Of a DNA stretch of 64,000 nt, positions 59,614 to 64,000 are shown piece after piece. A program made the position numbers and the translations under genes. The notes beneath the pieces are model-generated. The model made no database searches. It saw only the letters and a list, made by a program, of their open reading frames with translations, and had not been told where the DNA came from. The DNA lies in contig NZ_JBLZFX010000024.1 of NCBI RefSeq assembly GCF_050753345.1, positions 4,259 through 68,258 on the forward strand. Reading direction: 5' to 3'. How positions within the stretch are numbered: position 1 is the first letter of the stretch; every line of letters begins with the position of its first letter. This DNA comes from Alkalinema pantanalense (lineage in GTDB: Bacteria; Cyanobacteriota; Cyanobacteriia; Leptolyngbyales; Leptolyngbyaceae).

Positions 59614-61188
59614 ATGACTGACCCTTCCACTGAACCGACTCCTGCCCCTCTGCAACCTCAGGAATCAGCTGATCGGAACTCTCCTCCCTCAGCCGAGCCA
59701 CCCACTGCCCCCTTAAATGTTTCCCTAGAAAAAATTGCTCTCAGTAAACGGCCCTTGGATCGGTTGAGGTTGCCCAATCTCCCGATACCTAAGATTAGCG
59801 AGACTTGGGATCAATTCACCCAACTGTCTCAGCAGTTAACGAAGCATTTGCCTACACCGCAGTTACTGGAGCCAGTTTTAGGGTGGTTCCGGGTGGATGA
59901 GACCAAACTGAAGGAAATTCTCCACCAGATCCGCAAAGATTTGCCCACCACAGAAGCGATTTTGATCGGCAAGCCGCAGGCCGGAAAAAGCTCGATCGTG
60001 CGGGGACTGACAGGCGTTTCTGCGGAAATTATTGGGCAAGGTTTTCGGCCCCATACTCAGCACACTCAACGCTACAGCTACCCAACCGATGAGTTACCCC
60101 TCCTGCAATTTGTTGACACGATCGGATTGGGCGATGGGGTGCAGGCAATTTCTGATGTCGTGCGCGATTTATTGGGTGAGCTAGCTTCTGCGCCTACAGT
60201 TGAGCGATCGAGCCTTGAGCGATCGCGGGAGCAATCGGGAAATGCAGATCTTCTGGATACCGCTCGAACGCCATCCCCCGATCAACCAGTTCAACCCGAT
60301 CAAACGGCCCAGATGGATGCTTCTGATGATTGGGATGGGAAACCCGCTACCGCAGCCAAGGTCATTCTCCTCACGGTGCGTGTGGGTGACTTTGCCACCG
60401 ATAGCCTCCGTCAGATTGTCCAGCAAGTTCGCCAGAAACACCCAGAGGTTCCTTGCTTGCTGGTTGTGACTTGTTTGCATCAACTCTATCCGCCCAGCCT
60501 AGAGAACCATCCTGCCTACCCCCCCCAGATCGCCGAGGTCGATCGGGCCTTTGCCCAGATTCAGCAGGATTTTCAGGGGCTATTCGATCGGGCAGTGTTG
60601 ATTGATTTCACCCTAGAAGAAGATGGCTTTGATCCAGTCTTCTACGGGTTGGAAACTCTGGTGAATACCTTGGCGGAATTGCTGCCGGAAGCAGAGTCTC
60701 GGGCGATCGCCCAACTCTTGGACGATCGCAGCATGGGGAATCAAGTCGGTAATCTTTATCGGGAGGCAGCCCGTCGGGCCATTCTGCCCTTTGCCATTAT
60801 GGCGGGTACCCTGGCAGCAGTACCTCTACCCCTAGCCACCATGCCCGTGCTGACCGCCGTACAAATCTCCATGGTGGCCTTCCTAGGACAACTCTATGGC
60901 CAAAAATTGACGGTTTCCCAAGCCGGGGGATTGGTTAGTACGATCGCGGGGGGATTCCTCGCCCAGACGATCGGGCGCGAATTGGTCAAGCTGATCCCCG
61001 GTTTTGGGAGTGTCATTGCGGCTTCCTGGGCCACGGCCTATACCTGGGCTTTAGGGGAAACAGCCTGTGCCTATTTTGGGGATTTACTGGGAGGCCGGAA
61101 GCCTGACCCTGCCCAAATTCAAGCGGTTATGAAGTCTGCCTTTGCTGACGCGCAAGATCGACTAAAAAAACCGACGATGAAAGCCTGA
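59614..61188 (+). CDS. GTPase with C-terminal DUF697 membrane domain
   Basis: 524 residues. The GTPase part has G1 LIGKPQAGKSSIV and G3 FVDTIGLGDG; the guanine-recognition motif is not canonical (LLVVTCLHQLYP in place of NKxD). The C-terminal DUF697 domain (about 380-500: REAARRAILPFAIMAGTLAAVPLPLATMPVLTAVQISMVAFLGQLYG, LVKLIPGFGSVIAASWATAYTWALGE) has hydrophobic helices as in YcjF. These proteins are thought to act at membranes; their substrate is unknown. The N-terminal 45 residues are low-complexity. Confidence 0.88.
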   Translation: MTDPSTEPTPAPLQPQESADRNSPPSAEPPTAPLNVSLEKIALSKRPLDRLRLPNLPIPKISETWDQFTQLSQQLTKHLPTPQLLEPVLGWFRVDETKLKEILHQIRKDLPTTEAILIGKPQAGKSSIVRGLTGVSAEIIGQGFRPHTQHTQRYSYPTDELPLLQFVDTIGLGDGVQAISDVVRDLLGELASAPTVERSSLERSREQSGNADLLDTARTPSPDQPVQPDQTAQMDASDDWDGKPATAAKVILLTVRVGDFATDSLRQIVQQVRQKHPEVPCLLVVTCLHQLYPPSLENHPAYPPQIAEVDRAFAQIQQDFQGLFDRAVLIDFTLEEDGFDPVFYGLETLVNTLAELLPEAESRAIAQLLDDRSMGNQVGNLYREAARRAILPFAIMAGTLAAVPLPLATMPVLTAVQISMVAFLGQLYGQKLTVSQAGGLVSTIAGGFLAQTIGRELVKLIPGFGSVIAASWATAYTWALGETACAYFGDLLGGRKPDPAQIQAVMKSAFADAQDRLKKPTMKA

Positions 61189-61466
61189 GCACCACCTTGG
61201 GCCACGGATCCTGATTCTATTGGGGCGGCATCCATCCCGTGAATGGAACCCCCTGGCACGCTCACACCCGATCGTACACCGATCACAATTTTGTGCTACC
61301 AAGATCACCTACGTGGGTGAAGTGCAAAGTTGACAACATGCGCCACTATGAACTGGTGGAGTGAAGTTCCCTGGTATCTAGTCAGATTATTTCTGATCCC
61401 CCACATTAACGGCATCCTCTTAAATTAGTGCCATACATCAGTGCTCCTCTATCCGGTTGAGGTTCT

Positions 61467-63293
61467 ATGCGGTTTGATCGCTTCCAATTGTGGCAATGGC
61501 TCTCTTCAGTGTGGCGTTTTGGACAAAATCCTGTTCGATCGACCCATCTGGAAATCGCTCAAATCCTTGCAGGACTTGGAAGTTGGCAAATCTACGATCT
61601 GGGTTCTTCGCAGGAAACCTTGCAGTGGTCAGAGCCCTTATATCGCCTACTGGATATTCCGGTAGAGGTGCCCCCGAGTCATGCCTGTTATCTTGCCCAA
61701 GTGCATCCTGACGATCGCGATCGGGTCGCTCAAGTCCACCAACGTTGGCGAGACATGCAACAGCTTGAGGAATTGGAGTATCGTCTGGTACACCAAGATG
61801 GACGGGAACGCTGGGTGCGAGAACAAATCACCGTAGACTGCGCTCATCAATCCGGGGTGTTGCAGATGACGGGCATCGTCCAAGATATCACCGCAGACTA
61901 TCAACAGGCTGAATATAACCGACTGCTCACAGAAACCAGTCAGAGAATTCGCCAGTCCCTTCAGGTAGAGGAGATTTTGCAAACTGCAGTGGCGGAAATT
62001 CGGCGGCTTTTAGGGGTCGATCGAGCATTTATCGCCCAAGTCAATCCACAAGGGTGTGGTTACATTGCCGCAGAATCCAATGATCCAGCGTGGGGCTCCA
62101 TTGCGGAAGAGGGCTTTCCGTCAGAGGTGATTGCGGAGTTACAAACGGTTTATCGCCAGCGTGGAACGATCGTTCACCATAGCCCGACGGACCAACCATC
62201 GAAGGGCTTTCTACACTATCTGTATTGCAAATATGAAGTGAAAGCAGGCATCAGTACACCCATTGCAATATCTGGTGCAACGATGGGATTGCTTGCAGTC
62301 CATCAATGCAAGGGCAGTCGTCAGTGGAATACCCGTGAAATTCAATTATTGGAACAGCTAGCCGCCCAAATTGGAATTGCGCTGCAACAGGGATATCTCC
62401 ATCGTCAGGCACAGGAAACGGCCATTGCGCTGGAACAACAAGTCAAAGAACGCACTCAGCAATTAGAGCAGCAGATGGAAGTTTTACAGCTGCTCAATCA
62501 GCAACAAGAACGGCTGATTCATGCCATTAGCCATGATTTACAGACTCCAATTTTAGGAATGGTAATGGTCTTGCAACGTTTAGCGAAGCAGACTGAACAA
62601 CCCCTATCATCTACGATGTTAAACCTGATGCTGGACAGTAGTCAGCGTCAACTCAGTTTGCTTAAATCTTTGCAAGAGGAAGCTGCGACGAGTCAACCGT
62701 TGCTGCAGCTCGATCGCCAGCCGACCCAACTCACGGGGGTGATTCACCGCACCCTTGAGGATCTCCAGCCGCTTTTAAGGGAAAGCGATATCCAAGTATC
62801 TACCCGATTTCAAGATTTTTTGCCCACGGTTGCCGTAGATAGTAGTTATATTCAACAGGTTGTGCGCCATCTGATTACCAATGTCGTGCAGCATAATTTA
62901 CCGGGCCTCCAGATCACGATCGAAGTAGGGCTAGATGATGGGATGGATAGAACTCCCCCCCTAAGCAATCGCTGGCATGGCGGCGATCGTGAAGCGAGTG
63001 GGAGAAATCAGCATCCATGGCAGCATGCCCCATGTTTATATTGCCGAGTGCAGGATAACGGAGTTGGATTGCAACCGGAACAAATTGCGCTGATGTTTAC
63101 CAAACCCTATCTGCGTAGTAGTCACAATCGCCACATTACTGGATTAGGTCTCGGCCTGTATCTTTGTCATCAAGCCATCAAAGCCCATGGTGGAGAAATT
63201 GGCGTCATCAGCAAAGTGGAACAGGGCAGCATATTCTGGTTTACGGTGCCGATTCCGGTTTGTGCAACCTCTGCGATCGACCTTGCGAGTTAA
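61467..63293 (+). CDS. PAS-GAF sensor histidine kinase
   Basis: 608 residues: PAS fold with PAC-type end (about 40-150: LQWSEPLYRLLDIPVEV, GRERWVREQITVDC, MTGIVQDITADYQQAE), a GAF domain (about 155-310: GVDRAFIAQVNPQG, AGISTPIAISGATMGLLAVHQCKG), a coiled coil, a HisKA His in ERLIHAISHDLQTPILGM near residue 350, and a HATPase (N box HLITNVVQHN, G1 VQDNGVGLQPEQ, G2 GLGLGLYLCHQAIKAHGGEIGV). The GAF lacks an evident chromophore Cys. It should be a cytoplasmic sensor; its response regulator is not adjacent. Confidence 0.92.
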   Translation: MRFDRFQLWQWLSSVWRFGQNPVRSTHLEIAQILAGLGSWQIYDLGSSQETLQWSEPLYRLLDIPVEVPPSHACYLAQVHPDDRDRVAQVHQRWRDMQQLEELEYRLVHQDGRERWVREQITVDCAHQSGVLQMTGIVQDITADYQQAEYNRLLTETSQRIRQSLQVEEILQTAVAEIRRLLGVDRAFIAQVNPQGCGYIAAESNDPAWGSIAEEGFPSEVIAELQTVYRQRGTIVHHSPTDQPSKGFLHYLYCKYEVKAGISTPIAISGATMGLLAVHQCKGSRQWNTREIQLLEQLAAQIGIALQQGYLHRQAQETAIALEQQVKERTQQLEQQMEVLQLLNQQQERLIHAISHDLQTPILGMVMVLQRLAKQTEQPLSSTMLNLMLDSSQRQLSLLKSLQEEAATSQPLLQLDRQPTQLTGVIHRTLEDLQPLLRESDIQVSTRFQDFLPTVAVDSSYIQQVVRHLITNVVQHNLPGLQITIEVGLDDGMDRTPPLSNRWHGGDREASGRNQHPWQHAPCLYCRVQDNGVGLQPEQIALMFTKPYLRSSHNRHITGLGLGLYLCHQAIKAHGGEIGVISKVEQGSIFWFTVPIPVCATSAIDLAS

Positions 63294-63341
63294 TCCCGTT
63301 AATTTGAGCACAAATCTTCGAGTACAAATCTTCGAGCGAAA

Positions 63342-63824
63342 TCAGAGTGTTAGTGAAAATAGAAGAGTGGCAACTAGCGATGCGATCGTTCGCACATGAT
63401 TCCAAAATGTCCACTCAGTCAGATATCTTGCCCAGAACAGAGTCCCTTCTGGACTCTCGGGTTTCACTGTGGCCAATGAATCGTTTAAAGGAACATTAAA
63501 AGCAATGGTGACACCAATACTGCCGAGTAAATATAAAGCACTCCCGAGCAGTAGATACGTGGAATCTGAATACGGCCACTTTAGGAACACTCCGATCGTT
63601 AAAGCTAGACAAATGCCTGCTGTGCCAAAGAGAGCTAACATAAACAGCGGGGTGGTTGCAGTAATATTAATTGATTGCATGGCCGCAATCCCTTGAGAGG
63701 GTTGAAGGCGAGCGAGGGCAGGCATGACAAAGGTAGAAAATGCAAAGAAAACACCCGCCACTAAGCCACAGCCTAAGATCGCCCCTAGTTTTAAGCCAAA
63801 CCCTACAGAATAAGTTGGTGCCAT
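63342..63824 (-). CDS. DUF1772 family membrane protein
   Basis: 160 residues with four membrane helices and the DUF1772 pattern (GVFFAFSTFVMPALARLQPSQGIAAMQSIN, NVPLNDSL, FWARYLTEWTFWNHVRTIASLVATLL). The family includes proteins called anthrone oxygenase-like, but most members have no known role. It is convergent with the kinase gene. Confidence 0.85.
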   Translation of the reverse strand: MAPTYSVGFGLKLGAILGCGLVAGVFFAFSTFVMPALARLQPSQGIAAMQSINITATTPLFMLALFGTAGICLALTIGVFLKWPYSDSTYLLLGSALYLLGSIGVTIAFNVPLNDSLATVKPESPEGTLFWARYLTEWTFWNHVRTIASLVATLLFSLTL

Positions 63825-63921
63825 AGATTAGACCTCCTGCATGAATAGTGGAGTGATGTGCCAGTTAGAGCAGGAGGTAGGAGAATAAGAATGTTGCCCT
63901 CAACATTTCTGTGGAGAGAAG

Positions 63922-64000
63922 ATGAGCTACCAAGACCTTGAGTCGCTGTCGGATGGTGAGTTCAAGCGCTTGTGCGGGGTGAGTCGTCCGACCTTCGCCG
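63922..64000 (+). mobile_element. IS transposase, 5' end only (window edge)
   Basis: The frame opens MSYQDLESLSDGEFKRLCGVSRPTFA and is cut by the window edge. It resembles the N-terminus of IS5-superfamily-type transposases with an HTH (EFKRLCGVSRPTF). GGAGAGAAG precedes the ATG. The IS end should lie between the DUF1772 start (63824) and here; I could not fix its inverted repeat without the other end. Confidence 0.65.

Noticed and set aside
1..64000. tRNA, rRNA, CRISPR or prophage genes
   Set aside because: I looked for them and saw no convincing example in this window; a covariance-model search could still find a short RNA.

Overview
This is a 64 kb piece of a cyanobacterial chromosome. 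The evidence is the very dense HIP1-type palindrome GCGATCGC/CGATCG in most genes, a thylakoid NDH-1 subunit gene (ndhD), cyanobacteria-restricted families (DUF2605/DUF2973 pair, DUF6816, HAS-barrel protein, HCF164/TxlA-like thioredoxin, NIL-ferredoxin), and a PilT with a proline-rich N-terminus. The genus cannot be fixed from the sequence; the many toxin-antitoxin remnants, the large NLR-like ATPase and the dispersed repeats fit a filamentous, repeat-rich species.

Region 1 (1-8.9 kb) is accessory and scarred. It has a PIN toxin/antitoxin pair sitting on the stump of an older ParE-type pair, a STAND/NLR-like ATPase with TPR repeats, a DUF433 antitoxin remnant, and a small helical protein. The end of that small protein matches the start of the NLR, which is the layout of an amyloid-signalling NLR/effector pair (the main novelty candidate here). 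After these come duplicated intergenic blocks, a tandem pair of sRNA-like units, an XRE/GrpE-like regulator and a decayed two-component system. Region 2 (9-17 kb) is mostly housekeeping: Fe-S protein, response regulator, DUF815 ATPase, an S2P-family protein lacking its first zinc ligand, an MBL-fold protein and glmS.

Region 3 (17-25.7 kb) is a defence-like island between glmS and ndhD. It carries an M15-like protein, a ParD/ParE module next to a copied tail of that protein, a DNA-phosphorothioation-associated methyltransferase with an internal duplication, a DndC-like PAPS-reductase-family protein, an XRE regulator with a paired operator, a predicted PT-DNA-binding HNH nuclease with a nuclease-less paralogue, and a truncated PLD-helicase restriction protein. 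No canonical dndB, dndD or dndE lies here.

Region 4 (25.8-38.3 kb) holds ndhD, a DMT permease, a CapA-like protein, a lone ureA, thioredoxin and ferredoxin proteins, a lumenal-type DUF6816 protein, a methyltransferase and dnaX. Region 5 (38.4-48.7 kb) is one leftward operon for pseudaminic-acid-type sugar synthesis and glycan assembly: pseB, pseC, spsF/pseF-like, pseG, two methyltransferases, a WbqC-like protein, pseI, an unknown protein, a methyltransferase and a GT4 glycosyltransferase, with several 4-bp stop/start overlaps and no pseH. Region 6 (49-64 kb) has pilT, a DUF58 protein, a Uma2 protein, a DUF309 protein, an LPS-transport set (lptA-like, lptB, lptF/G-like), a Pro/Ser-rich envelope protein, DUF2605/DUF2973, a DUF697 GTPase and a PAS-GAF histidine kinase. 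It also carries two inverted copies of a MITE-like element, and the window ends inside an IS transposase gene.
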